A stretch of 55,462 nt of DNA from an uncultured Alphaproteobacteria bacterium (lineage in GTDB: Bacteria; Pseudomonadota; Alphaproteobacteria; Rhizobiales; Pleomorphomonadaceae), in NCBI GenBank assembly GCA_937900425.1, contig CALCDT010000230.1, forward strand, positions 1 through 55,462. Direction: 5' to 3'. The translations under genes were made by a program, and so were the position numbers. Under the pieces are notes generated by a model, which searched no databases, was not told the origin of the DNA, and saw nothing but the letters and a program-made list of their open reading frames with translations. Each line of letters starts with the position of its first letter. Positions within the stretch are counted from its first letter, which is position 1. Below, one piece after another: positions 47,638 to 55,462 of the stretch.

Positions 47638-48579
47638 TCAGTAGCCGCGGCTCCGGTCGACGACGTTGCGCAGCGGTTCGCCGCGCTCGTGGGCGGCGAT
47701 CTGGTCGGCGACATAGCGGGTGATCGCGACCGCGTCGCTTTCCGCCGCGACGTGGGGCGTCAGGATCAGCCGTTCGTCCGCCCAGAGCGGGCTCGCCTCG
47801 GGCAGCGGTTCGGTCTCGAAGACGTCGAGGCTGGCGCCGACGAGATCGCCGCGGTGGAGGGCCGCGAGGATGTCGGCCTCCACCTGCAGCCCGCCGCGAC
47901 CGGCGTTGATCAGCACACCGCCGCCGAGCGGTCCGTCCTTGGCGAGCCGGCCGAAGAGACCGGCATCGAGGATGCCCCGGGTCTCCGCCGTCAGCGGCAG
48001 CAGCACGACGAGGATGTCGGTGCAGCGCAGGAAGGGGTCGAGCCCCTCGTCGCCGTGGAAGGCGTCGAAGTCGAGGCCCGCCTTCGGTGTCCGGCTCCAG
48101 CCGGTGACGGGAAAACCGAGGGCGCGCAGGGCCCGCGCCGCGTCGAGGCCGAGCACGCCGAGGCCCATGACGCCGATGCGGATGTCGCGCGCCGCCCACT
48201 GGCGATGGTCGGCCCAAAGTCGCTGGCGCTGCTGGCGGTCGTAGAGCCGCTGGCGGCGGTGATGCATCAGCACCTGCAGCACCACCCACTCGGTCATGCG
48301 GCCGGTGAGATCGGGATCGACGACCCGCACCAGCGGCCGGTCGGGCAAGGTGGGGTCGGCCAGCGCGTGGTCGACGCCGGCGCCGAGCGAGAAGATCACC
48401 TCGAGGTTGGGCAGGCCGGCGAGCAGGCCCGCCGCCGGCTTCCACGCGAAGGCGTAGCGGATCGCGGCCGGGTCGACCATCGCTCGTGGCGACGTCACCA
48501 CGAGGTCGGGCGCCGCCGTGGCGAAGCCCTCGGCCCAGGGGGCGGGATCGACGCCGGCGAGGGCGAGGAGCAGCGACAT
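47638..48579 (-). CDS. ghrA: Glyoxylate/hydroxypyruvate reductase A-type 2-hydroxyacid dehydrogenase
   Basis: 313 residues from ATG 48579. Rossmann motif IGVMGLGVLGLDAARAL, substrate-side FSLGAGVDHAL, catalytic Arg in INAGRGGL, Glu in DVFETEPLP and His in LILTPHVAA. The order is that of the D-2-hydroxyacid dehydrogenase family, and the short N-terminal domain fits GhrA. It reduces glyoxylate or hydroxypyruvate with NADPH. Monocistronic. Confidence 0.9.
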   Translation of the reverse strand: MSLLLALAGVDPAPWAEGFATAAPDLVVTSPRAMVDPAAIRYAFAWKPAAGLLAGLPNLEVIFSLGAGVDHALADPTLPDRPLVRVVDPDLTGRMTEWVVLQVLMHHRRQRLYDRQQRQRLWADHRQWAARDIRIGVMGLGVLGLDAARALRALGFPVTGWSRTPKAGLDFDAFHGDEGLDPFLRCTDILVVLLPLTAETRGILDAGLFGRLAKDGPLGGGVLINAGRGGLQVEADILAALHRGDLVGASLDVFETEPLPEASPLWADERLILTPHVAAESDAVAITRYVADQIAAHERGEPLRNVVDRSRGY

Positions 48580-48902
48580 GGGCAAGACCTTCGCGAGAGG
48601 AACGGGGGAGGGCGCCCGCGGAGCGACAGGCAGCGGGCGGAAGAATTGCGGTGACGGCCGGGCAGGTCAAGCCGTCCGGCGCCGCCCGCCCTTCCGCGGT
48701 CACTTCCCCCTTCGCCCGGTTACTGTCCCGTTCGAACCTGCGATGCAGATCGTGACCTTGATCGGACCGGGGCGGTTCGGTCGCTGTCGTGCGCCGGAGT
48801 TCGCGCATCCGTTCGGGTTTCCGGTCGTCTCGCAGCCTCGGCCCTTGCTTCGGGTCGTCATCTGCGATGTATATGTCTATACAAATCTCCATCGAGGTAC
48901 CC
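48580..48902. other. Intergenic region between divergent ghrA and hutF
   Basis: 323 bases; no gene seen. The hutF-proximal 50 bases are AT-rich and hold the HutC-like operator (separate entry). Confidence 0.6.
48868..48883. promoter_or_regulatory. Candidate HutC operator of hutF
   Basis: TGTATA-TGTC-TATACA, perfect 6-bp arms, containing TGTCTATACA. It ends 19 bp before the hutF start. TGTATA/TATACA elements are the known target type of HutC, the GntR repressor released by urocanate. Confidence 0.75.
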
Positions 48903-50282
48903 ATGTCGACGATCGCGCCGCGCACGCTCCACGCCCCCGTCGCGCTCCTTCCCGGCGGCTTCGCCGAGGCCGTGACCTTCACCTTCGGTCTCGATGGCCG
49001 GATCGGCGCCGTCAAGGCCGGGGCCGATCCGGCCGCGGCCGACGAGATCGCCGCGGGGCCGGTGCTGCCGGCCCTCGTCAACCTCCACTCCCACGCCTTC
49101 CAGCGGGCGATGGCGGGGCTCGCTGAGGTCGCTGGCATGGGCGAGGACAGCTTCTGGACCTGGCGGGAGACGATGTACCGCACCGTCGGCCGCCTTTCGC
49201 CGGAGGACGTGGAGGCGGTCGCGGCGCGGCTCTACGTCGACATGCTGAAGGCCGGCTTCGGCCACGTCTGCGAGTTCCACTACGTCCACCACCGCCCGGA
49301 CGGGCGGCCCTACGACGATCCCGCCGAACTCGCCGCCCGCATCCTCTCGGCGAAGGCGGCCTCGGGTATCGGCCTCACCCTGCTTCCGGTGTTCTACGCC
49401 CATGGCAACTTCGGCGGTGCGGCGCCGACGGAGGGCCAGCGCCGGTTTCTCAACGACATCGACGGCTTCCTCGATCTGACCGGCCGGATCGCCGGCCGGG
49501 CGAAGGCCGCCGGCGCCCGGCTCGGCTGCGCCATCCATTCGCTGCGGGCGGCGACGGCGGAGGAGATGCGGGCGATCCTCGCGGCGGCGCCGGGGGAGGG
49601 GAGCGTTCACATCCACGTCGCCGAGCAGCAGCGCGAGGTCGACGACTGCCTCGCCTGGTGCGGGCGCCGGCCGATCGAGTGGCTGATGGCGGAGATGCCG
49701 GTCGATAGCGCCTGGTGTCTGATCCACGCGACCCACGCGACCAACTCCGAACGCGCAGCGATGGCCGCGAGCGGCGTGGTCGTTGGCCTCTGCCCGACCA
49801 CCGAGGCGAGCCTCGGCGACGGCATCTTCGCGGCTTCGGACTTCGCCCGGTCCGGCGGCCGCTTCGGGATCGGCACCGACAGCCACGTCTGCGTCGGCCC
49901 GGCCGAGGAACTGCGCCTGCTCGAATACGGCCAGCGGCTGCGCGACGAGCGCCGCCTGCGCGTCGTCTCCGGCCCCGGCCGGTCGAACGGGCGCACGCTG
50001 TTCGACGCCGCCCTCGCCGGCGGTGCGCAGGCCGCGGGCCTCGGTGCCGGCGGTCTCGCCGTCGGGGCCCCGGCCTCCTTCGTCGTCCTCGACGGCGACG
50101 ACCCGTTCATCGCCGCGGCGCGGGGCGACGTCGCCCTCGATCGCTGGATTTTCGCCCTCGGTGATCGCGCCGTCCGCGACGTCATGGTCGAAGGGCGCTG
50201 GCGCATCCGCGACGGCTGTCACCCCGACGACGCCGCGATCGACAAAGCCTTCGCCGCCGCCGTGGCCCGGCTCTGCACCTGA
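48903..50282 (+). CDS. hutF: Formimidoylglutamate deiminase HutF
   Basis: 459 residues from ATG 48903 (GAGG upstream; an earlier in-frame ATG lies inside the operator). Amidohydrolase fold: zinc ligands in PALVNLHSHAFQRAMAG, GFGHVCEFHYVHH, VHIHVAEQQREVDDC and FGIGTDSHVC. It deiminates N-formimidoyl-L-glutamate to formylglutamate in the five-step histidine degradation route, found with hutU in this window. HutC-like operator directly upstream. Confidence 0.95.
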   Translation: MSTIAPRTLHAPVALLPGGFAEAVTFTFGLDGRIGAVKAGADPAAADEIAAGPVLPALVNLHSHAFQRAMAGLAEVAGMGEDSFWTWRETMYRTVGRLSPEDVEAVAARLYVDMLKAGFGHVCEFHYVHHRPDGRPYDDPAELAARILSAKAASGIGLTLLPVFYAHGNFGGAAPTEGQRRFLNDIDGFLDLTGRIAGRAKAAGARLGCAIHSLRAATAEEMRAILAAAPGEGSVHIHVAEQQREVDDCLAWCGRRPIEWLMAEMPVDSAWCLIHATHATNSERAAMAASGVVVGLCPTTEASLGDGIFAASDFARSGGRFGIGTDSHVCVGPAEELRLLEYGQRLRDERRLRVVSGPGRSNGRTLFDAALAGGAQAAGLGAGGLAVGAPASFVVLDGDDPFIAAARGDVALDRWIFALGDRAVRDVMVEGRWRIRDGCHPDDAAIDKAFAAAVARLCT

Positions 50283-50381
50283 CCCCGGGGGGAGGGGGCG
50301 GAGCGGCCCGGCCGCGCGCCGTGTGGGCGCGTCTGGCGACGGGTCGCGATCCGGAACGGGGGCGGGTGTGAGGATACGCCC

Positions 50382-51596
50382 TCACTCCATGGCGAGAATC
50401 ATGTTGCGCACCACCGGGTAGATCTCCCGCTCCCACCGCTTGCCGTTGAAGACGCCGTAGTGGCCGACGTTGGCCTGGAGGTGGTGGCGCTTCAGATGCG
50501 GGCGCAGCGAGCGGCAGAGGTCGTGGGCGGCAGCTGTCTGGCCGAGCGCACAGATGTCGTCGCGCCCGCCTTCGACAGTCAGGAGCGCCGTGCGGTGGAT
50601 GTGGCCGGGATCGACCTTGCGGCCGCGATAGGTGAAGTCGCCGGTGGCGAGTTCGGCCTTGTGGAACACCCGCTCGATGGTCTCGAGATAGAATTCCTCG
50701 GTGAGATCGAGGACGGCGAAATACTCGTCGTAGAAGGTCTTGATCTTCTCCGCCTCCACGGTCTCGCCGCGCGAGAGGTGGCGGTAGAGCTTCGTGTGGG
50801 CCGTACGGTGGCGCTCCATGTTCATCGCCATGAAGCCGGCGAGTTGCAGGAAACCGGGATAGACCTTGCGCCCGCCGCCGGCATAGCGGCCGGGAACGCG
50901 GGCGATCACCGAATTCTGGAACCATTCGAGCGACTTCTTGACGGCGAACTCGTTGACCTCGGTCGGGCTCTCGCGCGGATCGATCGGTCCGGCCATCAGC
51001 GTCATCGACCGCGGCGTCGCCGGGTTGCGGTCCTCGGACATCACTGCCACCGCCGCCAGCGCCTGGACGCAGGGCTGGCAGACCGCGAGGATGTGGTTGT
51101 CGGGCCCGATCTCCTCCAGGAAGCGGATGAGATAGGCGACGTAGTCGTCGACGCCGAAGGAACCGGCCGCGACCGGCACGTCGCGGGCGTTGGCCCAGTC
51201 GGTGATGTAGACGTCGTGGTCGCGCAGCAACGTTTCCACGGTGCCGCGCAGCAGGGTCGAGAAATGGCCGGACAGCGGCGCGATCACCAGCACCTTGGGC
51301 TGGGCGCCATCGATGTCCTTGGCGAAATGCAGCAGCTTGCCGAAGGGCAGGTCGAGGGCGACCTCGACGGCGACGGGGACGTCACGGTTGCCGACGGTCA
51401 CCGCGGAGATCGCGAAATCCGGACGGGCATGGGACAATTCGAAGCGCCGCAGCAACTCGAAGGCCGCGGCGAGGCGCCGCAGACCCGGGTCGAGCGGCAT
51501 TGCCGGCATCTGCGCGAACAGCGCGCCAGCCGCGCCGGCGACGGCGCGGAACGGCGCGATGAGATCGTCCTGCAACTGGTAGGTCTGATAGAGCAT
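50382..51596 (-). CDS. phaZ: Intracellular polyhydroxyalkanoate depolymerase PhaZ
   Basis: 404 residues from ATG 51596 (MLYQTYQLQDDLIAPFR). Alpha/beta hydrolase in which the nucleophile elbow is ILAVCQPCVQAL, with Cys173 at the catalytic position as in Ralstonia intracellular PhaZ (Cys in place of Ser). Other blocks: PLSGHFSTLLRGTVETLL, YITDWANARDVP, SLMLMAGPIDPRE-like LMAGPIDPRESP and the C-terminal His in VGHYGVFNGKRW. It mobilises cytoplasmic PHB granules. An array of AGTGCA half-sites lies 32-65 bp upstream. Confidence 0.94.
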   Translation of the reverse strand: MLYQTYQLQDDLIAPFRAVAGAAGALFAQMPAMPLDPGLRRLAAAFELLRRFELSHARPDFAISAVTVGNRDVPVAVEVALDLPFGKLLHFAKDIDGAQPKVLVIAPLSGHFSTLLRGTVETLLRDHDVYITDWANARDVPVAAGSFGVDDYVAYLIRFLEEIGPDNHILAVCQPCVQALAAVAVMSEDRNPATPRSMTLMAGPIDPRESPTEVNEFAVKKSLEWFQNSVIARVPGRYAGGGRKVYPGFLQLAGFMAMNMERHRTAHTKLYRHLSRGETVEAEKIKTFYDEYFAVLDLTEEFYLETIERVFHKAELATGDFTYRGRKVDPGHIHRTALLTVEGGRDDICALGQTAAAHDLCRSLRPHLKRHHLQANVGHYGVFNGKRWEREIYPVVRNMILAME

Positions 51597-51625
51597 CCCG
51601 CGCCTCGTCCCCTGGTCGCTCTTCG

Positions 51626-51663
51626 GCAGTGCATGAAAGCTAGTGCAAATTCTCCTGCACTGC
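51626..51663. promoter_or_regulatory. AGTGCA half-site array upstream of phaZ, candidate PhaR site
   Basis: AGTGCA at 51628 and 51642, and its complement TGCACT at 51656, all at exact 14-bp spacing. The outer pair extends to the inverted repeat GCAGTGCA / TGCACTGC. Alphaproteobacterial PhaR is known to bind TGC/GCA-rich motifs near PHB genes. Confidence 0.55.
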
Positions 51664-51708
51664 GAGAGGATCGAAGGACGCGGACCGGAGACGGCGGGGG
51701 CATCAGAC

Positions 51709-52362
51709 ATGGCGGCGGCGACACTCACGATCTCGTCCAAGAACTATTCGTCCTGGTCGCTGCGCGGCTGGCTGCTCTGCCGTATGGCCGGCCTCGAATT
51801 CGATGAGATCCCGGTCGATCTCGACGATCCCGACAGCCGGCAGGAACTGCTGCTGCTGTCGCCCTCGGTGCGGGTGCCGCGACTGGTCCACGGCGCGGTC
51901 ACCGTCTGGGACACGCTGGCGATCGCCGAATATTGCGCCGAGATCGCCCCGAAGGCCGGCCTGCTCCCGAAGGACCGTGCGGTGCGGGCGCATTGCCGGG
52001 CCGTTTCTGGAGAGATGCACTCGGGCTTCCACAACCTCCGCTCTGCGCTGCCGATGAACCTCAAGGCCCGCCACAAGTCGTTCAAGATCTTCTCCGGCGC
52101 CCGGCCCGACGTCGAACGGATCCGCGAGATCTGGCGCGACTGCCTCGCTACCTACGGCGGTCCCTATCTCTTCGGCGATCTCACCATGGCGGACGCGATG
52201 TTCGCCCCGGTCTGCACCCGCTTCCGCACCTACGCGGTCGATCTGGAACCGGCGCTCGCCGATTATTGCGGGCGGATCTTCGACTGGCCGCTGATGGTGG
52301 ATTGGACCGAGGGCGCCCTCGCCGAGCCCGACGAGATCGTCGAACTCGAGGTCGAGTTCTGA
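51709..52362 (+). CDS. Glutathione S-transferase family protein
   Basis: 217 residues from ATG 51709. N-terminal thioredoxin-like domain with the catalytic-region SSKNYSSWSLRGWLL, the cis-Pro segment RVPRLVHGAVTVWDTLAIAEYCAEIAPKAGLLP, then an all-helical C-terminal domain with YLFGDLTMADAMFAPV. It resembles the zeta/maleylacetoacetate-like Ser-type GSTs. Substrate unknown. Divergent from phaZ. Confidence 0.9.
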   Translation: MAAATLTISSKNYSSWSLRGWLLCRMAGLEFDEIPVDLDDPDSRQELLLLSPSVRVPRLVHGAVTVWDTLAIAEYCAEIAPKAGLLPKDRAVRAHCRAVSGEMHSGFHNLRSALPMNLKARHKSFKIFSGARPDVERIREIWRDCLATYGGPYLFGDLTMADAMFAPVCTRFRTYAVDLEPALADYCGRIFDWPLMVDWTEGALAEPDEIVELEVEF

Positions 52363-52446
52363 CGGTCCTGCCTTCTCGCGCAAGGCGGACCACCCCCCGT
52401 CTTCACACCGATTGACCCTCTCCTGTCCGCCCGCTACATCCCGGAC

Positions 52447-53649
52447 ATGACGCGATCCAACCGCCCCGACACCGATCCCGTGGCCATCGCCCGGGCGCTG
52501 ATCGCCTGTCCCTCGGTCACGCCGGCGGAGGCGGGGGCGCTCGCCTGTCTGGACGAGTTGCTCCGCAGCCACGGCTTTTCGGTCGAGCGCCCGGTCTTTT
52601 CGCAGGCGGGCACGCCGGACGTCGAAAACCTGTTCGCCGCGATCGGCTCCGGACCGCGCCATCTCGCGTTCGCCGGACATACCGACGTGGTGCCGCCGGG
52701 CGACGTCGACGCGTGGACCCATCCGCCCTTCTCGGCTGCGATCGACGACGGGCGGCTCTACGGCCGCGGCGCCGTCGACATGAAGGGGGGCATCGCCGCC
52801 TTCGCCGCCGCCGCCCTCGACTTCCTCGCCGAGCGCGGACCGAACTTCGGCGGGCGGCTGTCGTTTCTCGTCACCGGCGACGAGGAAGGGCCGTCGGTCA
52901 ACGGCACGGTGAAGCTGCTCGCCCACGTCGCGGCGCGTGGCGAGCGGTTCACCGCCGCCCTCGTCGGCGAGCCGACCAATCCCGAGGCGGTCGGCGACCA
53001 GATCAAGATCGGCCGCCGCGGCTCGCTGTCCGGCTCGGTGACGATCCGCGGCACCCAGGGCCACGTCGCCTATCCCCACCTCGCCGACAATCCGGTGCGC
53101 GCGGTGCCGGCGCTGCTCGCCGCGCTGATGGACCCGCCGCTCGACGAGGGCACCGCCGATTTCCAGCCGAGCAACCTGGAGGTGACCTCGGTCGAGACCG
53201 ACACCAAGGTCGTCAACGTCATCCCGGCACGGGTCGAGGTTCGCTTCAACGTGCGCTTCAACGACCGGTGGACCGGGGAGGCGCTGAAGGCGGAGATCGC
53301 GGCGCGGGTCGAGCGGGCCCATGCGACCGCGCGGCTGCGGCGGGACGACCTGCCGCCGGCGACGATGGACCTCGCCTTCCTTCCCGTCGTCTCCGACGTG
53401 TTCCTGACCCGGTCGGACGACCTCGTCGAGGGGCTCGCCCGGGCCGTCGCGGAGGTCACCGGCCGCCGGCCCGCGCTCGGCACCGGCGGCGGCACCTCGG
53501 ACGCCCGCTTCATCAAGGATTATTGCCCGGTGGTGGAGTTCGGCCTCGTCGGCCAGACCATGCACAAGGTGGACGAGCACGTCCGCCTCGACGATCTTCG
53601 CACGCTCACCGCCGTCTACCGGCGCTTCCTGGAGATCTACTTTTCATGA
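52447..53649 (+). CDS. dapE: Succinyl-diaminopimelate desuccinylase
   Basis: 400 residues. M20 metallopeptidase fold: FAGHTDVVPPGD (first zinc ligand His), GRGAVDMKGGIAAF (bridging Asp), TGDEEGPSVNGT (catalytic Glu pair), LVGEPTN and the C-terminal QTMHKVDEHVRLDDL with the last His ligand. It releases succinate and LL-2,6-diaminopimelate for lysine and peptidoglycan synthesis. Typical DapE length (375-400). Confidence 0.95.
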   Translation: MTRSNRPDTDPVAIARALIACPSVTPAEAGALACLDELLRSHGFSVERPVFSQAGTPDVENLFAAIGSGPRHLAFAGHTDVVPPGDVDAWTHPPFSAAIDDGRLYGRGAVDMKGGIAAFAAAALDFLAERGPNFGGRLSFLVTGDEEGPSVNGTVKLLAHVAARGERFTAALVGEPTNPEAVGDQIKIGRRGSLSGSVTIRGTQGHVAYPHLADNPVRAVPALLAALMDPPLDEGTADFQPSNLEVTSVETDTKVVNVIPARVEVRFNVRFNDRWTGEALKAEIAARVERAHATARLRRDDLPPATMDLAFLPVVSDVFLTRSDDLVEGLARAVAEVTGRRPALGTGGGTSDARFIKDYCPVVEFGLVGQTMHKVDEHVRLDDLRTLTAVYRRFLEIYFS

Positions 53650-53702
53650 TTTCACGGTTCTCATGACTTCCCGTTTCGCATGACTTCAAGGGGGCGCTCG
53701 CC

Positions 53703-54296
53703 ATGCTGAGCCTTGCAGAGATCGTTGGCTCGCTGCGGGCGGTGGTCGGAATCGTGCTCGGCCGGCCGGGGGCGATCAAAGGGCTCGACGTCAGCTACGA
53801 CGGCTTCTGGCGCTCGTTCCTGGTGATCGTGCCGATGGCGCCGCTGCTGGCGCTCGGCTTCTTCTCGCAGCAGAAGGCGATCGTCGAGCAGTCGGCGCTG
53901 ACGGCGGATCTGCTGCCGACCGGCCAGCTGGTCTTCGTCTATCTGCTGCTGATCCTCGTCGATCTCGTCGCCTTCCCGCTCGCCCTCGCCCTGCTCGGCC
54001 GCACCCTCGGCATCTCGGCGCGTTTCGTGCCCTACGTGGTCGCCCTCAACTGGCTGTCGCTGGCGGTGGCGCTGCCGGTCGGCTTCGTCCAGCTGCTGCA
54101 CGTCGCCGGGATCATCGCCTTTCCGACCGCCTTCGACCTGCAGTTCGTGCTGATGCTCGGAGCCCTCGGCCTGCAATACGTGGTGACGCGGGCGGTGGTC
54201 GGAACGCCGATCCCGTTCTCGATCGGCCTCGTCGTCTTCAACCTGTTCCTGTCGCTCGCCGCCCAGTCCGCCATCGGACGGCTGTTCGGCTTCTGA
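53703..54296 (+). CDS. Multi-pass membrane protein of unknown function
   Basis: 197 residues, ATG 53703 following AAGGGGG. About five hydrophobic segments (FWRSFLVIVPMAPLLALGFF, LVFVYLLLILVDLVAFPLALALL, VVALNWLSLAVALPVGF, LQFVLMLGALGLQYVV, FSIGLVVFNLFLSLAA). No recognised domain signature. It lies 53 bp behind dapE and is probably co-transcribed with it. Confidence 0.8.
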   Translation: MLSLAEIVGSLRAVVGIVLGRPGAIKGLDVSYDGFWRSFLVIVPMAPLLALGFFSQQKAIVEQSALTADLLPTGQLVFVYLLLILVDLVAFPLALALLGRTLGISARFVPYVVALNWLSLAVALPVGFVQLLHVAGIIAFPTAFDLQFVLMLGALGLQYVVTRAVVGTPIPFSIGLVVFNLFLSLAAQSAIGRLFGF

Positions 54297-54305
54297 GCGG
54301 GTCGC

Positions 54306-54355
54306 CCCCCACTCCGGGCAGCCCCGCCGGGCCGGACGACCCGCCGGGGTGGGGG
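54306..54355. terminator. Hairpin between convergent membrane-protein gene and hutU
   Basis: Outer arms CCCCCAC (54306-54312) and GTGGGGG (54349-54355) enclose a GC-rich loop with further pairing potential. No T-tract, so it may act as a stem that ends both transcripts only weakly. Confidence 0.4.
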
Positions 54356-54360
54356 AGCCG

Positions 54361-55462
54361 TCAGCCCCCGAGCGAGGGCAGGTCGAGGCCCTGGCGCCTC
54401 GCCCAGTCGATGGCGGCGTCGTAGCCGGCGTCGGCGTGGCGCATGACGCCGGTGGCGGGGTCGTTCCACAGAACCCGGCCGATCCGCGCAGAAGCCTCCG
54501 GGCTGCCGTCGCAGCATATCACCATGCCGGAATGCTGAGAGAAGCCCATGCCGACGCCGCCGCCGTGGTGGAGCGACACCCACGTCGCCCCCGAGGCGCA
54601 GTTGAGGAGGGCGTTGAGCAGCGGCCAGTCGGAGACGGCGTCGGAGCCGTCGCGCATCGCCTCGGTCTCGCGGTTGGGCGAGGCGACGGAGCCGCTGTCG
54701 AGGTGGTCGCGGCCGATCACCACGGGGGCCTCCAGTTCGCCGCTGGCCACCATCTCGTTGAAGGCGAGGCCGAGGCGGTGGCGGTCGCCGAGGCCGACCC
54801 AGCAGATGCGGGCGGGCAGGCCCTGGAAGGCGATGCGGCTGCCGGCCATGTCGAGCCAGCGGTGGAGATGGGGATCGTCGGGGATCAGCTCCTTGACCTT
54901 GGCGTCGGTCCTGGCGATGTCCTCCGGGTTGCCGGAGAGCGCGGCCCAGCGGAACGGGCCGACGCCGCGGCAGAACAGCGGACGGATGTAGGCCGGCACG
55001 AAGCCGGGGAAGGCGAAGGCCTCCGCGACGCCCTCCTCCTTCGCCATCTGGCGGATGTTGTTGCCGTAGTCGAAGGTCGGCACGCCCGCGGCGTGGAAGG
55101 CGAGCATGGCGGAGACGTGCCGCGCCATCGACGCCTTGGCGGCCTTGACCGTGCCGGCCGGATCGGACGCCGCGCGGGCCTTGTACTCGTCCCACGTCCA
55201 GCCCTCGGGCAGGTAGCCGTTGAGCGGATCGTGGGCCGAGGTCTGGTCGGTGACCATGTCGGGACGCACGCCGCGGCGCACCAGCTCGGGCAGCACCTCG
55301 GCGGCGTTGCCGAGGAGGGCGACCGACGTCGCCGCGCCGTCCTTCACCGCCGCCTCGATCATGGCGAGGGCCTCGTCGAGATCCTTGGCCTGGACGTCGA
55401 CGTAGCGGGTGCGCAGGCGGAAATCGATGCGGCTCTGCTGGCACTCGATGGTCAGCGAGCAG
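54361..55462 (-). CDS. hutU: Urocanate hydratase HutU, N-terminal part beyond window
   Basis: The 366 C-terminal residues are visible of about 555; the start lies past base 55462. Signatures: DQTSAHDPLNGYLPEGWTWDEY, FDYGNNIRQMA, PAYIRPLFCRGVGPFRWAALSG, the NAD-binding region, SLHHGGGVGMGFSQHSGMVI and VMRHADAGYDAAIDWAR. It converts urocanate to imidazolone propionate, the second step of histidine catabolism. With hutF at 48.9 kb it places a hut locus across the right edge. Confidence 0.96.
   Translation of the reverse strand, partial: CSLTIECQQSRIDFRLRTRYVDVQAKDLDEALAMIEAAVKDGAATSVALLGNAAEVLPELVRRGVRPDMVTDQTSAHDPLNGYLPEGWTWDEYKARAASDPAGTVKAAKASMARHVSAMLAFHAAGVPTFDYGNNIRQMAKEEGVAEAFAFPGFVPAYIRPLFCRGVGPFRWAALSGNPEDIARTDAKVKELIPDDPHLHRWLDMAGSRIAFQGLPARICWVGLGDRHRLGLAFNEMVASGELEAPVVIGRDHLDSGSVASPNRETEAMRDGSDAVSDWPLLNALLNCASGATWVSLHHGGGVGMGFSQHSGMVICCDGSPEASARIGRVLWNDPATGVMRHADAGYDAAIDWARRQGLDLPSLGG

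Noticed and set aside
1..55462. tRNA/rRNA genes, CRISPR arrays, insertion sequences, prophage or attachment sites
   Set aside because: Looked for TTCGAATC-type T-loops, regular spaced repeats, transposase/integrase motifs and terminal inverted repeats by eye; none was convincing. A covariance-model and IS search would settle it.

Overview
The window is GC-rich, densely coded chromosomal DNA from an alphaproteobacterium, most likely a member of the Rhizobiales/Hyphomicrobiales. Supporting markers are a C4-pathway 5-aminolevulinate synthase, a RirA-type iron regulator with all three cluster cysteines, a FixL/FixJ/FixK oxygen cascade, the N-acetylglutaminylglutamine amide (NAGGN) osmolyte cluster and a PodJ-like polarity protein. 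I saw no tRNA, rRNA, CRISPR array, transposase or phage gene. The genus is not assigned. All calls come from reading translations and motifs; no database search was run.

Layout. 1-3510: a very large coiled-coil, single-pass membrane protein (PodJ-like), minus strand, cut by the left edge. 3991-9872: a MerR regulator followed by an acyl-CoA dehydrogenase, a thiolase and a bifunctional hydratase/dehydrogenase, i.e. a beta-oxidation operon with two matching candidate MerR operators. 10044-13832: an exported coiled-coil protein, a DUF1232 protein, an HSL-type hydrolase, a DUF2937 protein and MscL. 13996-18871: an aminotransferase overlapping fixL, then fixJ, a stand-alone receiver and fixK. 19007-21127 (minus): hemN followed by a PagL-like outer-membrane lipid A deacylase. 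21384-26099: an AbrB-family membrane protein, then ccoNOQP with a terminator. 26294-28904 (minus): a duplicated DUF1428 protein, a sulfotransferase and a Tat-exported MsrB. 29301-33858: ccoGHIS. 33980-37788 (minus): an M19 dipeptidase, hemA and a DUF3616 protein. 38151-38636: a CheY-like receiver. 39145-44184: the NAGGN cluster (amidotransferase, synthetase, M42 peptidase). 44343-48579: a LysE exporter, Bfd-like ferredoxin, RirA, MarR, an NlpC/P60 peptidase and GhrA. 48903 to the right end: hutF, phaZ, a GST, dapE, a membrane protein and the C-terminal part of hutU.

How the parts fit. The centre of the window (about 14-36 kb) reads as a low-oxygen respiration region. A haem-PAS kinase (FixL) and FixJ should drive fixK. 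FixK carries an FNR-type recognition helix, and TTGA-N6-(T/G)CAA boxes stand upstream of hemN, ccoN and ccoG. The ccoN and ccoG boxes have -10 hexamers at identical spacing. The regulon therefore would supply the cbb3 oxidase, its copper and assembly factors, and oxygen-independent haem synthesis; hemA lies nearby with a weaker box. Less expected are a cysteine-free single-receiver protein in the FixT position, a FixK with Ser where Bradyrhizobium FixK2 has its redox Cys, the aminotransferase translationally coupled to fixL, and a lipid A deacylase-like protein directly behind hemN. The flanks carry fatty-acid, osmolyte, iron, PHB and histidine metabolism, each with a recognisable local operator candidate.
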